Below the pieces are notes generated by a model that ran no database searches, was not told where the DNA came from, and worked only from the letters and a program-made list of their open reading frames with translations. Source: Anaerolineae bacterium (GTDB lineage Bacteria; Chloroflexota; Anaerolineae; Aggregatilineales; Phototrophicaceae). Taken from it: a DNA stretch of 64,000 nt. Location of the stretch: assembly GCA_013360465.1 (NCBI GenBank), contig JABWBO010000004.1, positions 124,001-188,000 of the forward strand, in the 5' to 3' direction. Position 1 is the stretch's first letter. Each line of letters starts with the position of its first letter. The translations under genes and the position numbers were made by a program. Shown here one piece after another: positions 18,756 through 27,081 of the stretch.

Positions 18756-18826
18756 TCCGGGGTCAGTTTTCCCCGTTTTGTTTACCGGCATCCACAGGTT
18801 CTGTTGTTTCAAGGGAGTTTCTATTC

Positions 18827-20104
18827 ATGTCGAAGAAAATCGTCTTGCTTGTCCTGGCAGCGCTTCTGCTGATCGGTGCAGTCAGCGCGAGCGCACAGGA
18901 TGTCCTGAAGATCGGTCTGCTGACCGATCTCTCCACCGGGCTGGCAACTTACGGCGTCGAGCTGGTCAACGGCTTTCAGCTTGGGCTGGTCTACGCGGCA
19001 GGTCTCGACCCTGCCGACTACGCCGGTATTGACGAGGCGCTTGCTGCTGTGACCATCGGCGGTCGCCCCATCGAAATCCTGATCCGCGACACCGCCAGCG
19101 ACCCCGAAGTCGGGGCGAGCCAGGCGCGTGAGCTGATCGAACAGGAAGGCGTCGAAATCCTCGTCGGCGCGCCGTCGTCCGGCGTCGTCGTTGGCTTGCA
19201 GCAGGTGGCGTTGGACTACAACACCATCCTGTTCGCCGCCCCCGGCGCATCGCCCACCATCACCGGTGCCAATTTCAACGTCAACACCTTCCGCGTCTGC
19301 CGCAATACCTTCCAGGACTTCGCAGCCTTCGCGGCTTACGCCACCGAAAACCTGGGCAGCGAATTCGTCATCCTGGCTGCCGATTACGACTTCGGGCGTT
19401 CCTCGGCTGATGCGGCTGTGGCGACCTACAGCGCGGCGGGCATCACCTTCCCCATCGATACGATCTACGCTCCGCTGGAGACGACCGACTTCACGCAGTA
19501 CATCCAGCAGATTCTCGACAGCGGCGCGGACGTCCTGGTGCCGATCTGGGCGGGCGACACCGCCATTCCCCTCTATCAGCAGTTGGACGAGCTGGGCGTG
19601 CGCGATCAGATGACCGTCCTGGGCGCATTCAACTCCAACGATATCGTCAAGCTGGCTGCCACCCCGGCGAATCTGGGCGACATCTCCTGGATCGTCTATC
19701 ACTACACGCTGCCGCAGACCGAGATCAACGGCTGGTTGGTCGAAAAGCACGGGGCGGTCTTCGCTGACGTGCCTGATCTGTTCACCGAGTGCGCCTTCGC
19801 CACCGCCCAGGCGCTCTACGCGGCAGTCGAAGGTGCGGCCGGCGATACCACGCCGGAAGCCCTCATCCCGCAGCTGGAAGGCATGACCTTCGATGGTCCC
19901 AAGGGCGAGTACATCATCCGCCCCGGCGACCATCAGGCGCTCGTACCGATGTACATCGTTCAACTCGAAAACCTGGATGATCCCGATTTCAAGTTCTACA
20001 CCCTCCTGCAAGAGGTGGACGCGCTGACTATCGCGCCGCCCTGCCTCGCGCCGGAAGACCGCTGCGCGATGAACGAAGCGTTCATGGCGTCGCTCGGTTC
20101 GTAG
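18827..20104 (+). CDS. livJ: Liv-type ABC transporter substrate-binding protein (system 1)
   Basis: A 425-residue secreted binding protein of the Peripla_BP_6 family. The signal peptide (KKIVLLVLAALLLIGAVSASA) is cleaved before QD at about residue 24, and the mature protein begins with the family's KIGLLTDLSTGLATYG. It delivers branched-chain amino acids or other small ligands (amides, aromatic acids) to the permease encoded downstream. ATG 18827 has AAGGGAG 9 nt upstream; the longer open frame reaching back into the hydrolase gene has no support. There is no lipobox, so retention at the membrane is not evident. A strong hairpin follows directly after the stop. Confidence 0.9.
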   Translation: MSKKIVLLVLAALLLIGAVSASAQDVLKIGLLTDLSTGLATYGVELVNGFQLGLVYAAGLDPADYAGIDEALAAVTIGGRPIEILIRDTASDPEVGASQARELIEQEGVEILVGAPSSGVVVGLQQVALDYNTILFAAPGASPTITGANFNVNTFRVCRNTFQDFAAFAAYATENLGSEFVILAADYDFGRSSADAAVATYSAAGITFPIDTIYAPLETTDFTQYIQQILDSGADVLVPIWAGDTAIPLYQQLDELGVRDQMTVLGAFNSNDIVKLAATPANLGDISWIVYHYTLPQTEINGWLVEKHGAVFADVPDLFTECAFATAQALYAAVEGAAGDTTPEALIPQLEGMTFDGPKGEYIIRPGDHQALVPMYIVQLENLDDPDFKFYTLLQEVDALTIAPPCLAPEDRCAMNEAFMASLGS

Positions 20105-20120
20105 GCTCCGTCCCTGAAAA

Positions 20121-20154
20121 GTGCAGAGGTCGGTCGGCTGACCGACCTCTGCAC
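20121..20154 (+). terminator. Intra-operon 15-bp hairpin after the binding-protein gene
   Basis: GTGCAGAGGTCGGTC, loop GGCT, then the perfect reverse complement. There is no U-tract (GTATTTG follows), so it is more likely an mRNA-stabilising or partial-attenuation element that keeps binding-protein mRNA abundant relative to livGFHM. Confidence 0.7.
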
Positions 20155-20177
20155 GTATTTGAAGAACTGCTGAGACG

Positions 20178-20975
20178 ATGCAGGAAAACATTCTTCTCGA
20201 AACGCGCGATTTACGTAAGGCATTTGGCGGGTTGATCGCGGTCGATGGCGTCAGCGTCAAAGTCGCCCAGGGGTCGATGCACTCGATCATCGGTCCCAAC
20301 GGCGCAGGCAAGACCACGTTCTTCAACCTGCTCACCGGAAATCATGCCGCGACCAGCGGCGTGGTCCTGTACAAAGGTCAGGACATCACCCATCTTCCGC
20401 TGCACCGGCGAGCGCATCTGGGCATCGGACGGTCGTTTCAGATCACCAACATCTTCCCGAATCTGACGGTGCTGGAAAACGTCCGTCTGGCGGCGCAGGC
20501 GCTCAGCGGCGATAACTACCGGCTGTTTCGCCGTGCCGATTCCTTTCAGCGCTACATCGAGCGGGCGCGCCAGGTGATCGACCTGGTCGGGCTGAACGCC
20601 GAGACGCTGCTCCCGGCGACCGTCCTGCCGCACGGCGGCAAGCGCAAGCTGGAACTGGCGATCCTCCTCGCCTCTAATCCCGAACTGCTGCTGCTCGACG
20701 AACCAACCGCCGGCATGGCATCGGAGCAGGTCCCCGAACTCATCCAGACCATCGACCGCGTTCGGCGGCAGGGCGGCAAGACGATCATCATGGTCGAACA
20801 CAACATGAGCGTCGTCATGGGCGTCTCCGACCGCATCACGGTCATGAATCAGGGGCGTCTGCTGGCGGAAGGGACGCCCGCCGAGATCGCCGCCAACAAG
20901 ACGGTGCAGAGCGTCTACCTGGGAGAACTGTACGGCGATCTCAACGAGGCGGCAGGGGGTGGTCATGGCGGCTAG
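20178..20975 (+). CDS. livG: Liv-type ABC transporter ATPase (LivG, system 1)
   Basis: A 265-aa cytoplasmic ATPase with Walker A GPNGAGKTT (near residue 37), the LivG-characteristic GIGRSFQITNIFPNLTVLENV segment, and LLLLDEPTAGM as Walker B. The signature reads LPHGGKRKLELA rather than LSxGQ; LivG proteins commonly deviate here (LPYGxQR), although the Lys after GG is unusual. It follows the binding-protein gene after 73 nt occupied by the hairpin; no strong ribosome site is visible before ATG 20178. The downstream livF start lies within its last codons. Confidence 0.9.
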   Translation: MQENILLETRDLRKAFGGLIAVDGVSVKVAQGSMHSIIGPNGAGKTTFFNLLTGNHAATSGVVLYKGQDITHLPLHRRAHLGIGRSFQITNIFPNLTVLENVRLAAQALSGDNYRLFRRADSFQRYIERARQVIDLVGLNAETLLPATVLPHGGKRKLELAILLASNPELLLLDEPTAGMASEQVPELIQTIDRVRRQGGKTIIMVEHNMSVVMGVSDRITVMNQGRLLAEGTPAEIAANKTVQSVYLGELYGDLNEAAGGGHGG

Positions 20976-21678
20976 CGAAGCCATCCTGGAAGTCAGGGAT
21001 ATTCACACCTTCATCGGGCAGTTTCACATCCTGGAAGGGGTGAACGTCAACCTGCCGCGCGGCAGCATCGGCGTGCTGCTAGGACGAAACGGAGCCGGCA
21101 AGACGACCACCCTGCGCACCATCATGGGCATCACGCCCCCGCGCAGCGGCGAAATCCGCTTCGAAGGACAGCGCCTCAACGGCATGCGCTCGTTCGGCGT
21201 TGCCCGGCTGGGCATCGGCTACGTGCCGGAGCATCGCGCCATCTTCAAAGGGCTGACCGTCCGCGAGAATCTGCACATCGCCGAGCGCCGGTCGGGCGAT
21301 TTCGCGCGCAAGGCGGACCTCATCTTCGACCTATTCCCAGACCTCAAGCGTCTGGTTCACCTGCCGGGCGGCAACCTCTCCGGCGGGCAGCAGCAGATGC
21401 TCGCCATCGCCCGCGCCCTGGTTCCCGACAACCGTCTGCTGCTCATCGATGAGCCTTCCGAAGGGCTGGCTCCGGTGATCATCGAACAGCTGATGCACGC
21501 CATCCGCCGCCTGTCCGAGCAGACCACCGTCCTGCTGGTCGAGCAAAACTTCCGCATGGCGAGCCAGCTTGCCGACCGCTACACGATCATCGACGAAGGG
21601 CGAAGCGCCGTCGCCGGCGACATGCGCGACCTCGTTAAGGATCAGGCGCTTATCCAACGTTATCTAGGTGTGGCATGA
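20965..21678 (+). CDS. livF: Liv-type ABC transporter ATPase (LivF, system 1)
   Basis: A 237-aa second ATPase of the importer, with Walker A GRNGAGKTT, signature NLSGGQQQMLAIARAL and Walker B LLLIDEPSEGLAP. The LivF hallmark GIGYVPEHRAIFKGLTVREN is present. ATG 20965 is chosen over the GTG at 20959 because AGGGGG lies 5 nt upstream. The gene overlaps livG by 11 nt, and its stop overlaps the livH start as ATGA, so the whole set is translationally coupled. Confidence 0.92.
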   Translation: MAASEAILEVRDIHTFIGQFHILEGVNVNLPRGSIGVLLGRNGAGKTTTLRTIMGITPPRSGEIRFEGQRLNGMRSFGVARLGIGYVPEHRAIFKGLTVRENLHIAERRSGDFARKADLIFDLFPDLKRLVHLPGGNLSGGQQQMLAIARALVPDNRLLLIDEPSEGLAPVIIEQLMHAIRRLSEQTTVLLVEQNFRMASQLADRYTIIDEGRSAVAGDMRDLVKDQALIQRYLGVA

Positions 21679-22661
21679 GACCAAATATCCTCGTCTCCGT
21701 TGCGCTCCTGGTCGCCGTCGTCGTCTTCGGGTACTTCCTCTCGCCCGATCTCGGAAGTTTCGGCATCACCCTCATGTCCGGGTTGTTCCAGGGGATGCTG
21801 CTCTTCCTCGTCGCCTCCGGGCTGTCGATCATCTTCGGCTTGATGGACGTGCTGAACTTCGCACAGGGCGCGTATTTCATGGTCGGAGCCTACGTCAGCT
21901 ACTCCGTACACCACAGTCCCGATGTCATGGCGGCGATCCCGGACCCCAACATTCGCTTCTTCCTGTCGGTCATCTCGGCGGTCGCTGTCGGAGCCGTCCT
22001 CGGCGGGCTGCTGGAACGGTTTCTGCTGCGCCCGCTGTACGCCCGCCCCATCTTTCAGATCGTGCTGACCTTCGGCGTTGCTATTGTGATGACCGAAGCC
22101 GTCGAATTCATTTGGAGTACCACTCCCTACAGCTGGACCGTCCTGTTCTCGCTGCGCGATCAGAGCTTCCAGCTCTTCGGGCAGAGCTTCGGCGTCTATC
22201 GACTGGTGGTCATCGGCATCGGCTTTGCGCTCATCATCCTGATCGGTCTGCTGCTCCAGCGGACGCGCATCGGCATCATCATCCGCGCCGGGGTCGAAGA
22301 TCGCGAGATGGTCGAGGCACTGGGCATCAACGTGCGCATGGTCTTCACGCTCGTCTTCACCATCGGCTGTGCTGTGGCGTCTTTCGGCGGGGCGATTGCC
22401 GCCCCCTTCCTCGGCGCATCCGCCGGCTTGGCGAACCTCTTCCTGCTCTCGGCTATCGCGGTCGTCGTGTTGGGCGGCATGGGGTCTTATGCCGGTACGG
22501 CGATGGGCAGTCTGCTGCTCGGTCTGGCGCTAGCGGTCATGCAGGTCTTTGCCGGCAAGCCGCAGATCGGTCTGCCTGTGTTGGCAAGTATGACGCCGAT
22601 GATGCTGATGATCCTGGTGCTGCTGGTCCGCCCCGGCGGTCTGTTCGGAAAGGGGCGCTGA
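21675..22661 (+). CDS. livH: Liv-type ABC transporter permease (LivH, system 1)
   Basis: A 328-residue membrane permease with about eight helices. LFLVASGLSIIFGLMDVLNFAQGAYFMVGAY is the standard LivH N-terminal signature and GVEDREMVEALGIN the cytoplasmic coupling-loop motif contacting the ATPases. Length is normal (about 290-330 aa), unlike the expanded LivH of system 2. Coupled to livF through an ATGA overlap and followed 3 nt later by livM. Confidence 0.92.
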   Translation: MRPNILVSVALLVAVVVFGYFLSPDLGSFGITLMSGLFQGMLLFLVASGLSIIFGLMDVLNFAQGAYFMVGAYVSYSVHHSPDVMAAIPDPNIRFFLSVISAVAVGAVLGGLLERFLLRPLYARPIFQIVLTFGVAIVMTEAVEFIWSTTPYSWTVLFSLRDQSFQLFGQSFGVYRLVVIGIGFALIILIGLLLQRTRIGIIIRAGVEDREMVEALGINVRMVFTLVFTIGCAVASFGGAIAAPFLGASAGLANLFLLSAIAVVVLGGMGSYAGTAMGSLLLGLALAVMQVFAGKPQIGLPVLASMTPMMLMILVLLVRPGGLFGKGR

Positions 22662-22664
22662 CCG

Positions 22665-23702
22665 ATGCTTCGCCGCACACTTGCTTCCAACTGGTTCTAC
22701 GTCGTCCTCATGATCGCACTGATCATCCTGCCCCACGCCATCGGCTGGGTCAGCGGCGACAGCCCGTTCGGCGTGAGAGGACGCCCGGTCGGTCAGTCGA
22801 TCTACTGGCAGGGCATCCTGATCGAAGTCTTCGTGCTGGCGGTGCTGGCGATGAGCTACAACCTCGTCTTCGGCTTCACCGGCGTGATCTCCTTCGGGCA
22901 CGCCCTCTTCTTCGGCATCGGCGGCTACATCCTGGGGGTTGTCCTGGAATATACCGACCTCACCGGCGAGGTCGGGCTGCTGATCGGCATCGGGCTGACC
23001 CTGATCATCAGCGCCGTCCTGGGGTTGGTAATCGGCATGGTCACCCTGCGACTGCGCGGCGTCTACTTCGCCATGTTCACCCTGGCGGTCGCCGAGATGT
23101 TCTACATCTTCTTCAGCCGTCTCGCCCTGACGCGCGCCGAAGACGGCTTTGCGCTGACCGAACTACCGGTCTGGATCGACCCGACACGGAGCCGCCTCAC
23201 CTTCTATTACATCGCGCTGGCGCTGCTCGCCGCGACCTTCCTGTTCATCCGCCGGCTCATCTTCTCGCCGACCGGCGCGGTGCTGCTGGCGGTGCGCGAA
23301 AACGAGGAGCGCGCCCGCACCATCGGCTTCGACACCCTGCGTTTCAAGCTGCTGGCGATCACCCTCGCCGGCATGATCGCCTCGCTGGCAGGGTTGGTCC
23401 AGGTGATCCTCAACAAGAAGGTCGGACCGGAAGTCTTGAACGTCAGCAATACCATCGATCCGCTGCTCATGACCATCATCGGCGGCGCGGGGACCTTCAC
23501 CGGACCGGTCATCGGCGCTGCCGGGCTGCACCTGGGGGATCGCCTGCTGCGCGATCTGGTCATCGAGGTTGGCGGGGCGAGCATCGACATCGGCGCGAAC
23601 TGGGCACTGATCCTGGGTATCGTCTTCATCCTCGTCGTCCTGGTCTTCCCGTACGGCATCGTCGGCACGTTCAGGCGGTGGCGCACCAAGCAGGCTAAAT
23701 GA
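22665..23702 (+). CDS. livM: Liv-type ABC transporter permease (LivM, system 1)
   Basis: A 345-aa permease partner of LivH. Typical LivM features are AMSYNLVFGFTGVISFGHALFFGIGGYI, LRLRGVYFAMFTLAVAEM and the coupling motif VRENEERARTIGFDTLRFKLLA. ATG 22665 has GGAAAGGGG in the end of livH. It is the last gene of the operon: the next 141 nt contain no obvious terminator before the alkaline phosphatase gene, so some read-through is possible. Confidence 0.92.
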   Translation: MLRRTLASNWFYVVLMIALIILPHAIGWVSGDSPFGVRGRPVGQSIYWQGILIEVFVLAVLAMSYNLVFGFTGVISFGHALFFGIGGYILGVVLEYTDLTGEVGLLIGIGLTLIISAVLGLVIGMVTLRLRGVYFAMFTLAVAEMFYIFFSRLALTRAEDGFALTELPVWIDPTRSRLTFYYIALALLAATFLFIRRLIFSPTGAVLLAVRENEERARTIGFDTLRFKLLAITLAGMIASLAGLVQVILNKKVGPEVLNVSNTIDPLLMTIIGGAGTFTGPVIGAAGLHLGDRLLRDLVIEVGGASIDIGANWALILGIVFILVVLVFPYGIVGTFRRWRTKQAK

Positions 23703-23843
23703 TATTGAGTCTCTTCACTGCACGATGACATCCTGTTAACGAGAACTGCAACAGCGTTTTAACTGGACTCTGCTACAAACAGTGACGCCGGTTCGTTTGA
23801 TAGGACCCGGCATTTCTGCAATGGTTTGGAGGGAGTCCAGCTT

Positions 23844-25631
23844 ATGTCATTCGTCCGTTTGTTGTCGCGCACGGGAATGGTGGCGCTCCTGGCGTTCGCC
23901 ATGCTGCTGCCATTCGCCTCGGTATCCGCGCAAGATCTTCCCGTACTTGTTCTGCCGGTCGATCAGGCGCAGTTCCTGCCCGGCGCGGTGTTCGACTTCC
24001 GCGTCGAAGTCCACGCAGAAGCCCTTCCAGAGGATTTTGCTGTCACTGTTGGGACCGAACCCACCGCCGAAAGCTGGGCATTTGGACCTGAAGATGCCCC
24101 GACACCGGCGCAGTCCTGGGTTTGGCGCAGCGTCACCGCGCCGGCGCCCGGCGAGTATGTTGTCGAGGTGACTGCTGCTGACGCGACCACCAGCGTCACC
24201 TGGGTCGTCCGCGAACCTTCCAGCGAACGTGTGGCGCGCAACATCATCCTCTTCGTCGCCGATGGCATGAGTGTCCCGACCATCACCGCCGCCCGCGCGG
24301 CGCGCGGCATCACTCAGGGGCGTCCGATCAATCGTCTGGCGATGGACAGCGCCGAGTTTATCGGTCTCGCCAGCACCAGCAGTGTTGACTCCATCATGGC
24401 GGACAGCGCCAACACCGCCAGCGCCCTGAACACGGGTCATATCGGCAGCGTCAACGCGACCGGCAGCTACAGCGACACCTCGCCCGATTCGCTCGACGAT
24501 CCGCGCGTCGAAACCCTGGGTTCTCTCGTGAGCCGCCTTTACGGCATGTCGGTTGGCGTCGTCACGACCGCTGATTTCAGCGACGCAACTCCGGCGGCCG
24601 TCTGGGCGCATGGGCGCAATCGCGGAAACGGAAACCGCAACGCCTACCTCGTGCAGGCGCTTGAATCGGGCTATGTTGATGTTCTGATGGGTGGCGGCGC
24701 GCGCCGCCTGATCCCCCAGACGGTCGAAGGCTCGCGCCGCGAAGATGACCGCGACCTCTACGCCGAATACGAAGCAGCCGGCTACACCATCGTGACCAGC
24801 GCGACCGAGATGAATGCCGCGCTGGCTGCCGGCGGCGCCGATCAGATGCTCGGCGTATTCCACCCGAATGACATGAACGTCTGGCTGGATCGCAACGTCT
24901 ATACCGACAACCTGGGCGAATTCACCGACCAGCCGGGTCTGACGGACATGACCCTGGCGGCGATCCAGGTGTTGAGCCAGAACGAAAACGGTTTCTATCT
25001 GCAGGTCGAGGCTGCCAGCGTCGATAAGCAGCTGCACCCGCTCGATCAGGAACGCGCGCTGAGCGATCTGATTGAATTCGATCAGGCGATTGCAGCGGCA
25101 GCGGCGTGGGCGGCGGAAAATGCTCCTGACACGCTGATCATCGCGACGGCGGATCACGGACACGGCTATGATGTCTATGGGACCGTCAACCTCGACGAGT
25201 TCACTGCCGCGACCGATGATGCAGGACGCAGGGAAGCCATCGACGTTTACAACGGTGCCCGCTATCCGAATTACCCCGATGTCGACGGTGACGGTTTCCC
25301 GGAATGGCAGGATGCCAGCCGCGTCTTCGCCGGCACTGTCAACAACGGACCGGATCACACCGAAGACTTCCAGGTCAGCCCTGTGCCGCGCGTCCCGGCG
25401 ATTGACGACGGCAACGGCGTGTACGTCGATAACCCGGAAGACGATCCGAACGGCATCCCGGTTTCCGGCGTCCTCGATATTGGCAGCAGCACCGGCGTCC
25501 ATACCCTTCAGGATGTTCCGGTGTTCGCCTGGGGTCCCGGCGCTCAGAGCGTAGTCGGTCTTTACCACCAAAGCGAAATCTTCTTCATCATGGCGTCCGC
25601 ACTCGGTCTGAACCCCGCTGCGGGCAGCTAA
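23844..25631 (+). CDS. phoA: Secreted alkaline phosphatase
   Basis: A 595-residue secreted phosphomonoesterase. A signal peptide (to about residue 30, SVSAQD), an Ig-like beta-rich domain (about 31-130), then the alkaline phosphatase domain: metal-binding NIILFVADGMS, the nucleophile region MADSANTASALNTG, the VEAASVDKQLHP segment that corresponds to the usual E-G-x-x-D-x-x-x-H, TADHGHG, and GVHTLQDVP with the third-site His. A DVDGDGFPEW stretch resembles a calcium loop. ATG 23844 has GGAGGGAG 8 nt upstream. It supplies phosphate outside the cell; no Pho box could be recognised. A strong terminator follows. Confidence 0.92.
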   Translation: MSFVRLLSRTGMVALLAFAMLLPFASVSAQDLPVLVLPVDQAQFLPGAVFDFRVEVHAEALPEDFAVTVGTEPTAESWAFGPEDAPTPAQSWVWRSVTAPAPGEYVVEVTAADATTSVTWVVREPSSERVARNIILFVADGMSVPTITAARAARGITQGRPINRLAMDSAEFIGLASTSSVDSIMADSANTASALNTGHIGSVNATGSYSDTSPDSLDDPRVETLGSLVSRLYGMSVGVVTTADFSDATPAAVWAHGRNRGNGNRNAYLVQALESGYVDVLMGGGARRLIPQTVEGSRREDDRDLYAEYEAAGYTIVTSATEMNAALAAGGADQMLGVFHPNDMNVWLDRNVYTDNLGEFTDQPGLTDMTLAAIQVLSQNENGFYLQVEAASVDKQLHPLDQERALSDLIEFDQAIAAAAAWAAENAPDTLIIATADHGHGYDVYGTVNLDEFTAATDDAGRREAIDVYNGARYPNYPDVDGDGFPEWQDASRVFAGTVNNGPDHTEDFQVSPVPRVPAIDDGNGVYVDNPEDDPNGIPVSGVLDIGSSTGVHTLQDVPVFAWGPGAQSVVGLYHQSEIFFIMASALGLNPAAGS

Positions 25632-25641
25632 CCCTTCCTTC

Positions 25642-25671
25642 CGCCGGTGGGGAAATCCCCACCGGCGTTTT
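25642..25671 (+). terminator. Rho-independent terminator after the alkaline phosphatase gene
   Basis: An 11-bp perfect stem, CGCCGGTGGGG with loop AAAT, is followed directly by TTTT. It separates the phosphatase gene from the lipoprotein/ABC operon. Confidence 0.85.
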
Positions 25672-25693
25672 GATTCGGGAGGAACCGCCAATC

Positions 25694-26392
25694 ATGTTGC
25701 GCAGACAGCTATTCCTTTCACTGATAGCCGCTGCTGCCAGCCTTACTCTCCTGGGGGGATGCAGCATTCCATCTGGCGCAGTCCAGCAGGTCACTCCACT
25801 GCCGCAGACCGCCTTTGTAGGTACTGCCGCCGCGACGCCTGCGCTTCAGGCTTCATTCACGGCACAGATGGATGAATCTCAGCAGGGAAACCCGGAAGCC
25901 GTGACGCCGACACCGCTCGATCTCAACCTGCTTGAAGGTCAGGCGCGCGCCATCGCCGCCGCCACCGACGCGGCACTTCAGCCGACACCGCGCAGCGTGA
26001 TCACCTTTGACTCCGAGCCGGTGCGTATCCGCTTTGACGAGTTTTACGACGGCTACAACCTGCGCACCGGACTGCTGCTTTCCGACAAGCTGGTCTCACT
26101 GGATGGCAGACAGGCAGTTTTGGAAGGTTACATGGCTCCGCCCCTGAAACCGGAACTGGATTACTTCGTCCTCACGCGCGTCAAGCTGGCGTTTTGTCCG
26201 TTCTGCAGCACGGCGTCGGATTGGCCCGACGACATCGCCCTGATCTATATGCCCGATGGGATGTCCACCGTCGCCACCGATCGCCCGGTGCGCATTACAG
26301 GGCGTCTGGAAATCGGACAGTCCGTCGATCAAGAGACCGGCATGGTCAGCCTCGTCCGCCTTTATGCCGATCTCGTCGAGGCGCTGGGCTGA
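25694..26392 (+). CDS. Lipoprotein with CPFC motif
   Basis: A 232-residue lipoprotein: signal sequence ending in the lipobox LLGGC, a low-complexity linker rich in T, P and A (about 30-100), and a compact C-terminal domain containing YMAPPLKP, FVLTRVKLAFCPFCSTASDWP (C168-P-F-C171) and ending in a conserved-looking VRITGRLEIG region. The two Cys could bind a metal or form a redox pair. The domain resembles DUF3299-type lipoproteins found next to LolD/LolE-like transporters; that match is from memory and moderate. ATG 25694 has GGAGG 11 nt upstream. Stop and next start overlap as TGATG. Confidence 0.65.
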   Translation: MLRRQLFLSLIAAAASLTLLGGCSIPSGAVQQVTPLPQTAFVGTAAATPALQASFTAQMDESQQGNPEAVTPTPLDLNLLEGQARAIAAATDAALQPTPRSVITFDSEPVRIRFDEFYDGYNLRTGLLLSDKLVSLDGRQAVLEGYMAPPLKPELDYFVLTRVKLAFCPFCSTASDWPDDIALIYMPDGMSTVATDRPVRITGRLEIGQSVDQETGMVSLVRLYADLVEALG

Positions 26393-27081
26393 TGCTGCGC
26401 TTCGATTCGGTATTCCTCGCCTACAGCGCCCGCGGTATCGAGTCGCGGATAGTCCTCAACATTCCATCCTGGAACCTGGCGCGCGGAACTCACGCCCTTC
26501 TGCGCGGTGTCAGCGGCAGCGGCAAAACCAGCTTCTTCAACATCGCTGCCGGTCTGCTCCGCCCAACATCCGGGGAAGTCTATCTGGATGATCAGCCGCT
26601 CTATCGACTGAGCGAAGCTGCGCGCGACCGCGTCCGGTCCGCCAAGGTCGGCTACATGTTTCAGATGCATCACCTCATGCCCGGCTTCACCGCGCTCGAA
26701 AATGTCCTCATGCCGATGATGTTCCTTCAGACCATACCCACTGCCCGGCGTAGAGCGCGCGCACTCGATCTGCTTGGCGCAGTCGGGCTTTCCGATTTTG
26801 CGCAGCATCGTCCTCACCAACTCAGCGCCGGACAGCGCCTGCGCGTCAGCGCAGCCCGTGCCCTGGCGAACGAACCTGTGATGGTGCTAGCGGATGAGCC
26901 GACGGCGGCGCTTGATGCCCTTAGCTCCGCCCTCGTCCTTGATATGCTGCAAAGCGTCTGTCGGATGAACTATGCGTCATTGATTGTCGCCAGCCATGAT
27001 CCGCTGCTTGCCGCTCGGTTCTCAGTCGTTTATGACCTGCGTGATGGGCATCTAAGCGAAAGCGAGATCGCACCGGCATGA
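26392..27081 (+). CDS. LolD/MacB-type ABC ATPase
   Basis: A 229-aa ATPase with Walker A GVSGSGKTS, the Q-loop segment GYMFQMHHLMPGFTALENVLMP, signature QLSAGQRLRVSAARALA and Walker B VMVLADEPTAALD, all typical of LolD/MacB/FtsE-like ATPases that pair with FtsX-fold permeases. The TGATG start at 26392 is coupled to the lipoprotein gene; the longer open frame upstream lies within that gene. The downstream permease start overlaps its stop (ATGA). It probably powers mechanical work on a lipoprotein or periplasmic partner, not classic import. Confidence 0.88.
   Translation: MLRFDSVFLAYSARGIESRIVLNIPSWNLARGTHALLRGVSGSGKTSFFNIAAGLLRPTSGEVYLDDQPLYRLSEAARDRVRSAKVGYMFQMHHLMPGFTALENVLMPMMFLQTIPTARRRARALDLLGAVGLSDFAQHRPHQLSAGQRLRVSAARALANEPVMVLADEPTAALDALSSALVLDMLQSVCRMNYASLIVASHDPLLAARFSVVYDLRDGHLSESEIAPA

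Noticed and set aside
18404-18826. N-terminal extension of the first Liv binding protein
   Set aside because: It lies inside the hydrolase gene in another frame; the signal peptide and AAGGGAG site fix the start at 18827.
21668-23698. A 676-codon frame over livH and livM on the same strand
   Set aside because: It overlaps two complete permease genes in another frame and is almost wholly Arg/Pro/His, as expected of an out-of-frame translation.
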